Counted from the stretch's first letter, positions 42,533-53,841 are shown. The stretch: DNA of 64,000 bases from Xenopus tropicalis (GCF_000004195.4 NC_030677.2:66612222-66676221); one strand, 5' to 3'. Program-made: numbers and translations. Notes: generated from the letters alone by a model not told the origin.

Positions 42533-45500
42533 ACAAGGGGGGGGTGGGTGAGCTAGAATTCCATGGGAAAATTAGTGTAGACGGGGTAGGGGGACTAGCA
42601 AAGGGTTGTGGGGGAGGAGTGAGGGGGGCATATAGTTTATCAGATAAGGAGCTTCCGTTACAAGGAAAGCAGTCTCATAATTGCCTTAGCTCTAATTCTC
42701 CCTTAGCTAATGTAAACATCAGAGGGAGAAGTAATAATCTCCGCTGCATGCTGGCTAATGCGCGTAGCTTGTCGGGTAAATTAGGGGAGCTGCAAGCTAT
42801 TGCATGTATTGAAAATTATGATTTAATAGGTATCACTGAGACCTGGTGGGATGATAAATGCGACTGGGCTGTGAATTTAAATGGTTATACACTTTTTAGG
42901 AGGGACAGAGAGATTAAAAAGGGTGGAGGGGTTTGTCTTTACGTAAAGTCAGACTTAAAGCCATGTAATAAAGACATTACCAATGAAAACGTCGAATCTC
43001 TTTGGGTAGAAATTTCAGTAGGGCTGAAGGTCACAAAGAAAATGATCATTGGTGTATGCTATAAACCACCCCGTATAGATGAGGGGGATGAGGCCCAGCT
43101 ATTGTTGCAAATGGAGGAGGCTTCAAAACTGGGTCAAGTTGTTGTTATGGGGGACTTTAATTATCCGGACATTGACTGGAGTAATGGGGTGGCTAAGTCA
43201 GAAAAAGCTAGTAGGTTTGTAAATATGCTAAATGACAACTTTTTATTTCAGGCAGTTCAAGAACCCACTAGGAATGACGCTATTTTGGACCTGGTGATTT
43301 CTAATAATAATGAACTTATCTCTAACATTTGTGTGGGTGAGCATTTGGGGAACAGTGATCACAACATGGTCTCCTTTGAGATAATGCTGCAGAGACAGCG
43401 CTATAAGGGAGTAACTAAAACACTCAATTTTAGACGTGCAGACTTTGCCAGTATAAGGGCATCTCTGCAATGTGTCAACTGGGAAAGGCTTTTCATGGGG
43501 TTAGACACAGAAGGAAAATGGAACATCTTTAAAACATTGCTTTGTAGGTATACACAACAGTATATCCCCCTAGTAAGCAAGGAGAGGCATCGCAAAGCAA
43601 AATCTTTATGGCTGAATAAAAGTGTTATTGTCGAGGTTGGTAAGAAAAAACGTGCTTTTAGGGCATTCAAGTTAGCTGGGACAGCGGAAACTTTCATCAG
43701 GTACAAGGAAGCAAATAAAGCATGCAAAAAAGCTATCAGGCAAGCTAAAATAGAGATGGAAAGGGATATTGCAGCTAGGAGTAAAAAGAATCCAAAATTA
43801 TTTTTTAATTATGTGAATAGTAAAAAAATGAAGCAAGAAGGGGTGGGAACTTTATTATCACGGGGGGGTACGTTGGTTGATGAAAACGGGGAAAAAGCTG
43901 AAATTTTGAACTCTTATTTTTCATCTGTCTATACATCTGAGGAGCCAGATAATGAAGGCTTCCCTTGTAATATGCCCAGTTCTAGTAATTTAGCTACTGA
44001 CGCATGGGTCACTCGGGAGGAAATTCAAAAGAGACTTGAACATGTAAAGGTAAACAAAGGTCCAGGGCCGGATGGGATTCATCCCAGGGTATTAAATGAG
44101 CTGAGCGCTGTGATTGCCAAACCTCTTCACTTAATTTTTCAGGATTCATTGAGGTCTGGCATGGTGCCAAGAGACTGGCGGATTGCTAATGTGGTGCCGT
44201 TATTTAAAAAGGGATCCCGTTCTCAGCCTGAAAACTATAGGCCTGTTAGTCTGACATCAGTAGTAGGAAAACTTTTGGAAGGGGTAATAAGGGATAGGGT
44301 ACTTGAATACATTGCAGTTCACAATACTATTAGTTTGTGCCAGCATGGTTTTATGCGTAACAGATCTTGCCAGACTAATTTAGTTGCCTTTTATGAGGAG
44401 GTGAGTAGGAACCTTGATGCTGGAATGGCAGTTGATGTCATCTACTTGGACTTTGCTAAAGCGTTTGATACAGTACCTCACAGAAGGTTAATGATCAAAT
44501 TAAGGAATATTGGCCTAGAACATAATATTTGTAATTGGATAGAGAACTGGCTGAAGGATAGAGTACAAAGAGTGGTTGTAAATGGAACATTTTCTAATTG
44601 GACCAGTGTGGTTAGTGGAGTACCGCAGGGGTCAGTCCTTGGGCCTTTGCTGTTTAACTTGTTTATTAATGACCTGGAGGTGGGCATAGACAGTATTGTT
44701 TCTATTTTTGCTGATGACACTAAATTGTGCAAAACTATAAGTTCCATGCAGGATGCTGCCGCTTTGCAGAGCGATTTGACAAAATTAGATAACTGGGCAG
44801 CAAACTGGAAAATGAGGTTCAATGTTGATAAGTGCAAAGTTATGCACTTTGGTAGAAATAATATAAACGCAAACTATCTACTGAATGGTAGTGTGTTGGG
44901 GGTATCCTTAATGGAGAAGGATCTAGGGGTTTTTGTTGATAACAAGTTGTCTAATTCCAGGCAGTGTCATTCTGTGGCTACTAAAGCAAATAAAGTGCTG
45001 TCTTGTATAAAAAAGGGCATTGACTCAAGGGATGAGAACATAATTTTGCCCCTTTATAGGTCCCTGGTAAGGCCTCACCTTGAGTATGCAGTGCAGTTTT
45101 GGGCTCCAGTCCTTAAGAAGGATATTAATGAGCTGGAGAGAGTGCAGAGACATGCAACTAAACTGGTTAAGGGGATGGAAGATTTAAACTATGAGGTTAG
45201 ACTGTCGAGGTTGGGGTTGTTTTCTCTGGAAAAGAGGCGCTTGCGAGGGGACATGATTACTCTGTACAAGTACATTAGAGGGGATTATAGGCAGTTGGGG
45301 GATGTTCTTTTTTCCCATAAAAACAATCAACGCACCAGAGGTCACCACTTTAGATTAGAGGAAAGGAGTTTCCATTTGAAGCAGCGTAGGTGGTTTTTCA
45401 CGGTGAGGGCAGTGAGGTTATGGAATGCCCTTCCTAGTGATGTGGTAATGGCAGATTCTGTTAATGCCTTTAAGAGGGGCCTGGATGAGTTCTTGATCAA

Positions 45501-45543
45501 TCAGAATATCCAAGGCTATTGTGATACTAATATCTACAGTTAG
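42520..45543 (+). CDS. CR1 ORF2 protein: AP endonuclease and reverse transcriptase
   Basis: A 1007-codon frame. The endonuclease domain starts at about residue 75: MLANARSL (Asn80), TETWW (Glu107), MGDFNYPDIDW (Asp212, Asn214) and GNSDHN (Asp280, His281). A linker (290-500) is followed by RT motifs: NKGPGPDGIHPRVL (513-526), NYRPVSLTSVVGKLLE (572-587), YLDFAKAFDTVPH (642-654, Asp644), GVPQGSVLGPLLFN (700-713), FADDTKL (730-736, Asp732/733). A CR1-type C-terminus ends in NIQGYCD. All catalytic residues seen are intact. The first in-frame ATG is 42748 (residue 77), at the very start of the endonuclease fold. The frame opens at a GTG that overlaps the ORF1 stop, so the true start is uncertain; coupled reinitiation is likely. 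The protein nicks target DNA and primes reverse transcription of its own RNA. Confidence 0.95.
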   Translation: MFKLDKGGVGELEFHGKISVDGVGGLAKGCGGGVRGAYSLSDKELPLQGKQSHNCLSSNSPLANVNIRGRSNNLRCMLANARSLSGKLGELQAIACIENYDLIGITETWWDDKCDWAVNLNGYTLFRRDREIKKGGGVCLYVKSDLKPCNKDITNENVESLWVEISVGLKVTKKMIIGVCYKPPRIDEGDEAQLLLQMEEASKLGQVVVMGDFNYPDIDWSNGVAKSEKASRFVNMLNDNFLFQAVQEPTRNDAILDLVISNNNELISNICVGEHLGNSDHNMVSFEIMLQRQRYKGVTKTLNFRRADFASIRASLQCVNWERLFMGLDTEGKWNIFKTLLCRYTQQYIPLVSKERHRKAKSLWLNKSVIVEVGKKKRAFRAFKLAGTAETFIRYKEANKACKKAIRQAKIEMERDIAARSKKNPKLFFNYVNSKKMKQEGVGTLLSRGGTLVDENGEKAEILNSYFSSVYTSEEPDNEGFPCNMPSSSNLATDAWVTREEIQKRLEHVKVNKGPGPDGIHPRVLNELSAVIAKPLHLIFQDSLRSGMVPRDWRIANVVPLFKKGSRSQPENYRPVSLTSVVGKLLEGVIRDRVLEYIAVHNTISLCQHGFMRNRSCQTNLVAFYEEVSRNLDAGMAVDVIYLDFAKAFDTVPHRRLMIKLRNIGLEHNICNWIENWLKDRVQRVVVNGTFSNWTSVVSGVPQGSVLGPLLFNLFINDLEVGIDSIVSIFADDTKLCKTISSMQDAAALQSDLTKLDNWAANWKMRFNVDKCKVMHFGRNNINANYLLNGSVLGVSLMEKDLGVFVDNKLSNSRQCHSVATKANKVLSCIKKGIDSRDENIILPLYRSLVRPHLEYAVQFWAPVLKKDINELERVQRHATKLVKGMEDLNYEVRLSRLGLFSLEKRRLRGDMITLYKYIRGDYRQLGDVLFSHKNNQRTRGHHFRLEERSFHLKQRRWFFTVRAVRLWNALPSDVVMADSVNAFKRGLDEFLINQNIQGYCDTNIYS

Positions 45544-45689
45544 TACTAGTGGTTGTATTTATAGTTTATGTATGTGAGTGTATAGATTGGTAGGTGTGGG
45601 TTGGGTGTGCTGGGTTTACTTGGATGGGTTGAACTTGATGGACACAGGTCTTTTTTCAACCCTATGTAACTATGTAACTATGTAACTAT

Positions 45690-46187
45690 AAACAACATGT
45701 ATACTGACACCTATTGGCAGAACTAAGTAACAGCATAATACAGTTTATTACTGAGAAGGTTTTTGTTGCTAACAATATGATGGTCTTTTTTCAACCTCAA
45801 TTATTTTGTACAGTATGCAGTTTATTTCAGCAGATAGGAGAACCCTTACCTATAACTGCAGTGCAAAGTGAAATTATTGGAAGCGGTTTGCCATTTTCCC
45901 CCCAGAATTCCAGAGTAAAATGTGGCCATGCACCATCTTCTGTCCACCGCAATTGTGCACCATACATCAATATGAATCCTTTCATAGATGGAGTGCAATT
46001 TGCAATTTTCAAAGTGGGGATTGTGTCACTTCCAGCAGGCCAGTGTGGCACTGCATCAAAACAGCATAAGAGCGTGATTTACTTGCCACAAGTCTGTAAG
46101 TGGTATTGCCGCAATGCACTTTGGGTATTCTGGGTGGTGGTTATTCCAGGTATTGCAAAGTGTGGAAAGTTCTGAAGCTTGTTGCTG
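45690..46187. other. unannotated stretch
   Basis: No recognised gene. It precedes the 37-bp array and may contain the unseen left end of the element that holds it. Confidence 0.4.
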
Positions 46188-47045
46188 GCTGCTGGCACAG
46201 GTAGAGATTGGGGGCTTGGTGGCAATGGGAGGGATTGTCTGTTTTTGGCACAGGTACAGATTGGGGGCAATATGATGGCTTCTGGCACAGGTACAGATTG
46301 TGGTCAATATGATGGCTTCTGGCACAGGTACAGATTGGGGGCAATATGATGGCTTCTGGCATAGGTACAGATTGGGGGCAATATGATGGCCTCTGGCACA
46401 GGTACAGATTGGGACAATATGATGGCTTCTGGCACAGGTACAGATTGGGGGCAATATGATGGCTTCTGGCACAGGTACAGATTGGGGGCAATATGATGGC
46501 TTCTGGCACAGGTACAGATTAGGGGCAATATGATGGCTTCTGGCACAGGTACAGATTAGGGGCAATATGATGGCTTCTGGCACAGGTACAGATTGGGGGC
46601 AATATGATGGCTTCTGGCACAGGTACAGATTGGGGGCAATATGATGGCTTCTGGCACAGGTACAGATTGGGGGCAATATGATGGCTTCTGGCACAGGTAC
46701 AGATTGGGGGCAATATGATGGCTTCTGGCACAGGTACAGATTGGGGGCAATATGATGGCTTCTGGCACAGGTACAGATTGGGGGCAATATGATGGCTTCT
46801 GGCACAGGTACAGATTGGGGGCAATATGATGGCTTCTGGCACAGGTACAGATTGGGGGCAATATGATGGCTGCTGGTACAGGTACAGATTGGGGGCAATA
46901 TGATGGCTGCTGGTACAGGTACAGATTGGGGGCAATATGATGGCTTCTGGCACAGGTACAGATTGGGGGCTTGGGGCAATATGATGGCTGCTGGCACAGA
47001 TACATGGGGCAATAAAATGGCAGCCTGGCACAGGTACATGGGGGC
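46188..47045. repeat. 37-bp minisatellite
   Basis: About 22 units with core ggcacaggtacagattgggg and gcaatatgatggcttct. The unit length, 37, cycles through all frames, so long minus-strand frames reading PEAIILPPICTCAR-like repeats are artefacts. Variants (ctgctggtac, aatataatgg) cluster at the right end. Confidence 0.95.
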
Positions 47046-47115
47046 AATCAGGAAGGGAGGGGGGCGCTGATTGAAGCCCTTCCTAGGGTGCCAAAATACC
47101 TTGGCCCGGCCCTGT
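47046..47115 (-). mobile_element. hAT-type terminus beside the 37-bp array
   Basis: As complement the sequence begins CAGGGCCGGGCCAAGG and runs into the array, a typical hAT MITE end. The 8-bp sequence after it is tctagatt. No matching left terminus or duplication was found, so the element is one-ended. Confidence 0.6.
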
Positions 47116-47699
47116 CTAGATTGGTTCTCTAAGCAAACCGCTATTAAATGGAATGCATAGCATTTTGATGGTGGTGAATACATACCCTGATTGAACTGCA
47201 TACAATATTTGACCCTATTTAGTCCTTTTTTTTAATGAGGAATTGTAAAGCATTCCAAAGCAATTAGCTTGTTAACACAACAATGACCTAAAGATACATA
47301 GACAAAACCAAATACCAGTATTGCTTGATGGCTGGAAAAAGCAAGGCACAGTTATGATTTGTATATATTAGGAGAGCTGGTGCAATGGTGTGGATTTAAG
47401 GTCAGATAGTCCCCATCCTGTTTCAGTTTATCTCTGCTCTAGAAGATGGGTGTAGCCAAGAAGCTACATTGTAAGAAAACAGACCACATCTGGTTAACCG
47501 GATAAAAGTAAAATATATGACATGTTCTGGCTCTCAGACGATAGAACCAGCTACCCATTACATAAATTACTGCAATGTACTGTAATCATTATTACAGGTA
47601 TAGGACATGTTATCCATACCTTAAGAATACAAAAAAATGTCAAAACTCCATTTTCACCACGAATCAATGCCTGCCCAATTTTTCTGCCCATCACTAGCT
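47116..47699. other. mostly unannotated; small MITE remnant
   Basis: 47594-47640 ('tacaggtataggacatgttatcc' next to 'cataccttaag') is a shrunken copy of the palindromic MITE family seen at 4231. Nothing else recognised. Confidence 0.5.
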
Positions 47700-48025
47700 G
47701 CATTCTTTAGAGTATTGGCTCCTCTGAGCCTTTATTTGACTGCTGCTTAGCTAATCACTAAGTTATCTTAGTCATGTTCCTAACTTACGGCACCTTTTGT
47801 ATTCTGATGTGGCTTGATTTCTGACTCCTCTGATTTTTGGTACTCTTATCCTCAGCCTATGTCCTCATTGAGATCCTAGCTGCCTGCCTTGACCCTATGT
47901 GACCTTGCATCTTTCTACTCCCTGGACACCATTTTATTGGCCAGAGGGTACCTCTCAATACACTATCATACTAGCACAGCCACAGGTAAGCCTCGCTTTA
48001 GTGTGAGGCACTTGTGAGTACCTCT
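47700..48025 (+). mobile_element. possible gypsy-type LTR relic
   Basis: T/C-rich text ending 'cacaggtaagcctcgctttagtgtgaggc' parallels the LTR 3' region at 33720 and 37560 ('caggcaagcctccggttagtgtgag'). It has no pair and no coding part. It is followed at 48031 by a MITE-like end (aaggtccccatacacggg). Confidence 0.4.
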
Positions 48026-48079
48026 CTAAAGGTCCCCATACACGGGCAGATCCGCTCGCTTGGGTCTTAAGTCTGATCC

Positions 48080-50095
48080 ACAAACTGAGTCCTGACAGTA
48101 GAGTATAGTAACATGGTGTTGTGACTTTTGAACCTTCCACACAATAGCACTCTGACTCATTCTGAGGTTTCTTTCAAAACGGAAAACAAGACTATCATGT
48201 TCTAAACATTTTATTAATAGATGACCTTTGAACACTGGCAAACAAACATGATTTTATTCCCATGGAAGTGACTTTGGTTTACAAAGGAGGTGACTTAGAA
48301 TGATTTATAAACAGTAAGCTTTCCTTTTTTTTGATAGCAAACTTTCCTCTGATACTGCTGAAAATCCAAAGCAACATTAACATAAGTAGGGTTTGTGAGC
48401 TCTAGTTACAAAAGAAAGTTGGGACCTATGCAATTTAGCCTTAATCTGAATAACACTTAGTAGTATATTTAACCCCGGCAGGGAAGCTGTCCACACCCTA
48501 GTGAAATAGTCCCTAGCTTTGTGCTATTTATTCAACATGTTTTGTTCTCTTTTCTGTTTCTTTTGCTGTAGCACAACTAGGGAAAATCAGAGAAATGTTG
48601 GAGGGTTAATGAATGTTACCTGCATTCTTTATTTAATACTGAATTTGAAAATCTACCTTGATTTGCTAATATGGCCTGGAAAATGCTAGCCTGGGAGAAG
48701 AGCACAAGCAATTTATTAGTAACTTGTTTTCCTTGGGTGTTCTAATATGGAATGCCTCAGGGTACCTTGCATATCACTACCAGTATAATTCCTTTGCAGA
48801 GGGATCCAAGGGCCCAAGAACAACTACCCTATCCTTTCAAAAAGAACAAATAAAAGGGCTAAATAAAATTCTCTCATAATTGTTCACTAGTCACATACGT
48901 GATTAAGAGCAAGAAAGCGCTTTAAACCTGACCCTTTTAAAAAGAACAAAGACTAAGGAAAAAGAAATCAAGAGAGCAGCATTTTATAATCAATAATATC
49001 AGACAGGGCTAAAGTAAAAATCTTTAAAGTTATTTACTAGTCATGTAAGGCAATAAATCATTAAACTGTGAACTTAAATTGCTCATAGTGAATAGTGAAA
49101 AAAATATAAAATATGTAAATATAAGTATTTTCAAATAGTGCCGTAATCTCACAGTTAACTGGCAAGGGGCAAGGCCCATAAAAGACAAATAGGCAGCCAC
49201 AGCTGAAAGGTGCCTGCAGGCAAGATTACTAAATACAGAGAGTCCTGCATAACACATAACATTCACACACTTTTTAAAGAGGCTAAAAAAGCCCTGCTGC
49301 TCCATAGATGTTAAGGGGATTTGCTGTATCATGCATTACATTTAACTTCTGTGGATCTCATCTTCATATCAGTTATCACTTTTACAAATGAATATTACGG
49401 ACTAAGGACACACAACTAAAAATATAGCAGGTTAGCTTGGCAGATCCCAACACGCATTTGAGTGGTAGGTGATGATGGTGGTTTTAGGGCAATCGATTTA
49501 ATGCTGTTAAAATGGCTAAAAAAACTGTCTCATTAGAGTTGGAAGGTACTAATCCACCAAATTATTTAACAGGTTACAGTATAAAATAGTTCAAGGTGTT
49601 CCTTGCAGACTACAGTATCAGAATTAAATTTTAAACAACTTTAGCTCAGTCTCCTTTTGAAGCAAATATGAATGTTTAGATATTATATATTAATTTTGAC
49701 CTTGTGCTTATTCTTGATTAGTTTACCACTGTGTATGTATCTCAGAGGATATAATCAAGCAGGCATCCTGTAAAGCAAGACAACTGCAATTAGAATGTAT
49801 CTACTGTGATATGTTAAATTGAGTCATTCAGCAGAAATTCAGCTGCAAAGAAATCATTCAGCATTAATGCCAGAAACCCGGACTGTTACTTAATGTCTGC
49901 AACTACTAGCAAATAAATGGATTTTTGGATCAAACTAATTAAGTTTGCAAAATTGCCTTGGGTCTTTGTTACAATAAAACAACGCAGCATAGATTTAGAT
50001 TTAGCAGTGCAGATTCACACCAAAACTATGGGCTTCATGCAGGATGTTTCTATTTTGCAGGGCATTCTGAATAAATGCAAGATTTTGAACTAAGT
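48080..50095. other. unannotated stretch
   Basis: AT-rich sequence with no exon, LINE or MITE terminus that I can support. Confidence 0.4.
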
Positions 50096-50099
50096 CTAA

Positions 50100-50545
50100 A
50101 AAACTTCTTTGCTAGATATACACACAGATAGTGGCTACTAAAGAAAATAAACTACTATCTTGCATAAAAAGGGCATTGACTCAAGGAACAAAATCAGTGG
50201 CATAACTAGGGAGAAAGTAGCTGTTGCTGGGGACCCAGAGTTACAGGGTGCCCGTGGGGGGGCTGAATGACCTGTGGTTTTGCTTGCATCGTTTCACTTG
50301 TTTTTTTGCAGGCACCATCATGGGTGACCCACAATTTGCTCACATCACAGGTTTCCCATGACATTGTGCAGGGGGGGATATTACATTCCATGGGGGGGGG
50401 GGCGGCTTGACCCCCAAAGTTATTTCCCTGCACAAAATCATAACTTTGCCACTTTATAATTGCCTTGTATGAGCTCACCTTCAGCATGCAGTGTAGTTTT
50501 TGGTCCCAGTCCTCAGGAAGTATATGATTGAGCTGGAAAAGGTAT
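50100..50545 (+). mobile_element. CR1 LINE fragment split by a MITE
   Basis: 'gtggctactaaagaaaataaa', 'aaaaagggcattgactcaagg' and, after the insertion, 'gagctcaccttcagcatgcagtg' and 'attgagctggaaaaggta' align with 44975-45150 of the full-length CR1. Frames are decayed. Confidence 0.85.
50195..50454. mobile_element. hAT-like MITE inside the CR1 fragment
   Basis: Left end CAGTGGCATAACTAGGG; the right end, as complement, is AGTGGCAAAGTTATG. Flanks aacaaaat and (t)tataatt are an imperfect target duplication of the CR1 sequence 'aacataatt'. Contains a G-run at 50392-50403. No coding capacity. Confidence 0.65.
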
Positions 50546-50632
50546 AGAATTATCTGCATTAACTAGTAAAATAAATGAAATTACAATTACAGACCTCAAA
50601 TAAAAAGTATAACTATGAATTAAAATGTGGAT

Positions 50633-50721
50633 CACAGCAAAACCTTGTATGTATGTATGTATGTATGTATGTATAACTTATAAATAAAGTTATACATACA
50701 TACATAAAAGGTTTTGCTGTG
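50633..50721. repeat. hairpin with (gtat)n arms
   Basis: cacagcaaaacctt followed by (gtat)n faces (acat)n followed by aaggttttgctgtg, with the centre 'aacttataaataaagtt'. The 89-bp inverted repeat is followed by a T-run at 50728-50741. Confidence 0.85.
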
Positions 50722-50741
50722 TTCCCCTTTTTTTTTTTTTT

Positions 50742-51864
50742 CTTTAGGGTTTGGCCGCATATTAAACCAAATCTAAAGCTTGTAGGCAATAATTCCCTTT
50801 TACTTACCATTACCCACACTAGAAAAGACGAAGGGTGCCAAGAGTTGTACAATCCAAAAACTATTTTTATTTCTTGCCTCAACAGGGTTCACACAAACAC
50901 CAACAATTGTTCTCCAATACAGGAACACTTATCACGTCAAATAAGGACATTGTCACAGTTCACACATGACAGATTAGATGAACAGTCAGGTTGGATCATT
51001 TTCACACAGGCAAGTTCACTATCTGGTCCCTCCTGTGTTCCTTCCCACTCACATTCTTACTAACTAGAACTTCCTCTGACTACTATAGTGTGCTTTAACA
51101 CAAGCTAGACCCCACTAGCTAATTTCATACCTCTTCCTGTTTGAGGTGCATCTGCTGGTCATAAGACTCCCTACATCAAACTTCTTTGTGATGCATTCTC
51201 AATTTCCTCTGCCAGTCCCCATTTTATAACCTTTCTGAACTCCACCTCCTGGGGCTTGTAACTACAACTATTAGCTTTTTATATGACTCAATAACTCCAT
51301 CTTGTGGGCAAAACTAGAAATTACCCCAAAATTAAAACTAACACCCTTTTCCATCCCCTTCTAAGCTTTCTTTAAAAAAAAAATGTAAAAGCTGTGAACT
51401 GTGAACAAAAAAACTGTTTTGTGTTCAGCTGACAGCAGTCGTTAATGTCACTATGACTTTATGGGTTTGTATTTGGTTTATATATTTGTATTTGGCAATA
51501 CTTATGATTTAGTCAAGTCGGTATCCTGTCAAAAGTACTAGAATAATGTTAAATCCAAAACTGCATTCCTGATATAAATCAGTAAATATATTTCTATATA
51601 TATTTATCTGTGTGTGTATTTACAGAGAAAGGCACAAAAAAAACAGTGATACCCGCTCCCCTAGCTGAAGGCTCAGGGGTGGGGAACCTGAGCCTCTTTT
51701 TTCTCTGTGGTGAGTTGCTGAACACATTTTATAACCTTGCATTGGCATAAAGTTAGCAAGCTTTTGTTTCCTAACGATGGCTAATAATATTGGGAATCAC
51801 ATGGACAGGCTGATCAAATTAACTATGAATCTGTGTGTATATATTTGTATATGTACCCTGAGAC
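50742..51864. other. unannotated stretch
   Basis: No exon or element terminus supported. Confidence 0.4.
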
Positions 51865-51867
51865 TAT

Positions 51868-52669
51868 GGGGCTGATTTACTACTTTCAGACTTTGCATGA
51901 TTTTGGAAGCCTCCCATAGGACTCAATGGCACTCTGCAGCTCCAACCTGGCCCAAGGAAAGTCTCCCATAGGGCTCAATGGCACTCTGCAGCTCCAACCC
52001 GGCCCAAGGAAAGTCTCCCATAGGGCTCAATGGCACTCTGCAGCTCCAACCCGGCCCAAGGAAAGTCTCCCATAGGGCTCAACGGCACTCTGCAGCTCCA
52101 ACCCGGCCCAAGGAAAGTCTCCCATAGGGCTCAATGGCACTCTGCAGCTCCAACCCGGCCCAAGGAAAGTCTCCCATAGGGCTCAATGGCACTCTGCAGC
52201 TCCAACCTGGCCCAAGGAAAGTCTCCCATAGGGCTCAATGGCACTCTGCAGCTCCAACCTGGCCCAAGGAAAGTCTCCCATAGGGCTCAATGGCACTCTG
52301 CAGCTCCAACCCGGCCCAAGGAAAGTCTCCCATAGGGCTCAATGGCACTCTGCAGCTCCAACCCGGCCCAAGGAAAGTCTCCCATAGGGCTCAATGGCAC
52401 TCTGCAGCTCCAACCTGGCCCAAGGAAAGTCACGATACTGAAGCTTGAATGAATCCAAAACTTTCGTACTCGGTGCGACGGCTACGAAAAAGTTGCGACA
52501 ATTCGCGCAAGTCGTAGCGCTACGAAAAAGTCGCGACAATTTACGAAAAAGTCGTAACGGCTACGAAAAAGTCGTGAAAATGTACGAAAAAAATCGCAAA
52601 ATACCGATCTTTACGAAAAAAACAAATTCGAACGCTTTTCGGACATTCATGGATTAGTAAATGTGCTCC
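51868..52669. mobile_element. Harbinger-type MITE carrying a 52-bp array
   Basis: Left end GGGGCTGATTTACTA; right end, as complement, GGAGCACATTTACTAATCC. The 3-bp duplication TAT flanks it (51865-51867, 52670-52672). The right third has cgaaaaagtcg motifs like 15260-15658. A relative with one unit instead of ten is at 58072. Confidence 0.85.
51913..52432. repeat. 52-bp minisatellite inside the MITE
   Basis: Ten almost identical units with cccatagggctcaatggcac, then tctgcagctccaacccggcc and caaggaaagtct. Only a few positions vary (first unit ggactcaatgg, cctgg/cccgg). Confidence 0.95.
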
Positions 52670-52776
52670 TATACGTATGTATGTTACAGAGGTTACAGTC
52701 AGTTCCTAATGTGTGCCGTCAGTGTATGATAAACATTACAAAATCTAATTCAAGGGGGGTTACTAGTGTAATCTAA

Positions 52777-53118
52777 AGGTGGCCATACACGCACCGATAT
52801 TATCGTACGAAACCTCGTTTCGTACGATAATCGGTGCGTGTATGGCATGTCGGAGAGTCGACCGATATCGCAGGAAGCTGCCGATATCGGACGACTCGCC
52901 GATCGGACAAGTTTGAAAATTTTGATCGGGCGCCATAGAAGGCGCCTGACCAAAATTCTCCCTTCAGAGCTGAATCGGCAGAAGGAGGTAGAAATCCTAT
53001 TGTTTCTACCTCCTTACCTGCCGATTCAGCCCTGAATGGTGTGTGGCGGATCTTACGATGTTTCGTGCGACCGATGGTCGTACGAAACATCGTCGGATCG
53101 CCACGTGTATGGCCACCT
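52777..53118. mobile_element. Harbinger-type MITE ('aggtggccatacacg' family)
   Basis: AGGTGGCCATACACGCACC at 52777 and, as complement, AGGTGGCCATACACGTGGC ending at 53118, flanked by TAA (52774-52776 and 53119-53121). Internal perfect hairpins include gcaccgatattatcgtacga facing tcgtacgataatcggtgc. A single related end is at 48031. Confidence 0.9.
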
Positions 53119-53121
53119 TAA

Positions 53122-53841
53122 GGCTTATTAAAATCAAACTAAAACATAGACAAAGGGCTACTGATTTGGTTTATATTGCTACAAGCACAATGCACATTTC
53201 TTGGTTCCCTGTTTGACTTGGTTCTGTTCTGTAATGCGCTGCGTAAATTGATGGCGCTATATAGATAATAATAATAATAATAATGACTAGTAAATGATTG
53301 TTTGCAAGTGCCTTGAATGCCTTTGGAGTTAAAAATGCTCTTTTACATTAAAAAAATCACATCAGTTGACATAGCAAATTTAGGGTATTTATATCAAATT
53401 TAAATCTCATATATATATGATTAAGCAGGGCATTTTTGAGACACTGCTTTAATTAACACTCACTTGTAAATTGGTGGTAAAGATTCAGCAGATTTATGAG
53501 TCTGCCAATGCTTTATATTGGAAAATCTTTTTCTGCACATTTATCATTGCAACTAAATGAACTCTGAAGAATCTCTGAAGAGGAAAATGTGTTTTGGTCA
53601 ATGATTTTAATCAACACTCATTGTTTTATATAGTAAAAGTATTTATTTGAATAACATAATTTATTGTTTTAGCCCACCCATTTCTTACTATGATCACAGG
53701 TTTGCAGTACTTGCTGAATTCCCTAAGAAAAGATGAGAAAAGTTGTGAATTGAGTCTTATAGATACATGGCTATTCTATCACCTTAGGATTCTGGAGATG
53801 GGGCTATTTAATGTATTTACTAGGGTTTTGCTTTATTGGTT
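53122..53841. other. mostly unannotated; L2-like tail
   Basis: 53229-53283 has 'ctgtaatgcgctgcgtaaat', 'tggcgctatatagataa' and (taa)n, an L2-type LINE 3' tail. Nothing else recognised. Confidence 0.55.

Larger units (their letters stand above)
41290..45689 (+). mobile_element. CR1 LINE, apparently full length with both ORFs open
   Basis: About 250 bp of 5' leader, ORF1 (41546-42532), ORF2 (42520-45543), a short 3' UTR and a terminal (ctatgtaa)n tail at 45662-45688. Both frames are uninterrupted and catalytic residues are present. The exact 5' boundary is uncertain because CR1 makes no clear target duplication. It lies 3.0 kb from the internally deleted relative at 37.7 kb. Confidence 0.93.

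Noticed and set aside
46056..47201. 381-codon minus-strand frame with PEAIILPPICTCAR-like repeats
   Set aside because: A 37-bp minisatellite read in rotating frames; the flanks add no domain.
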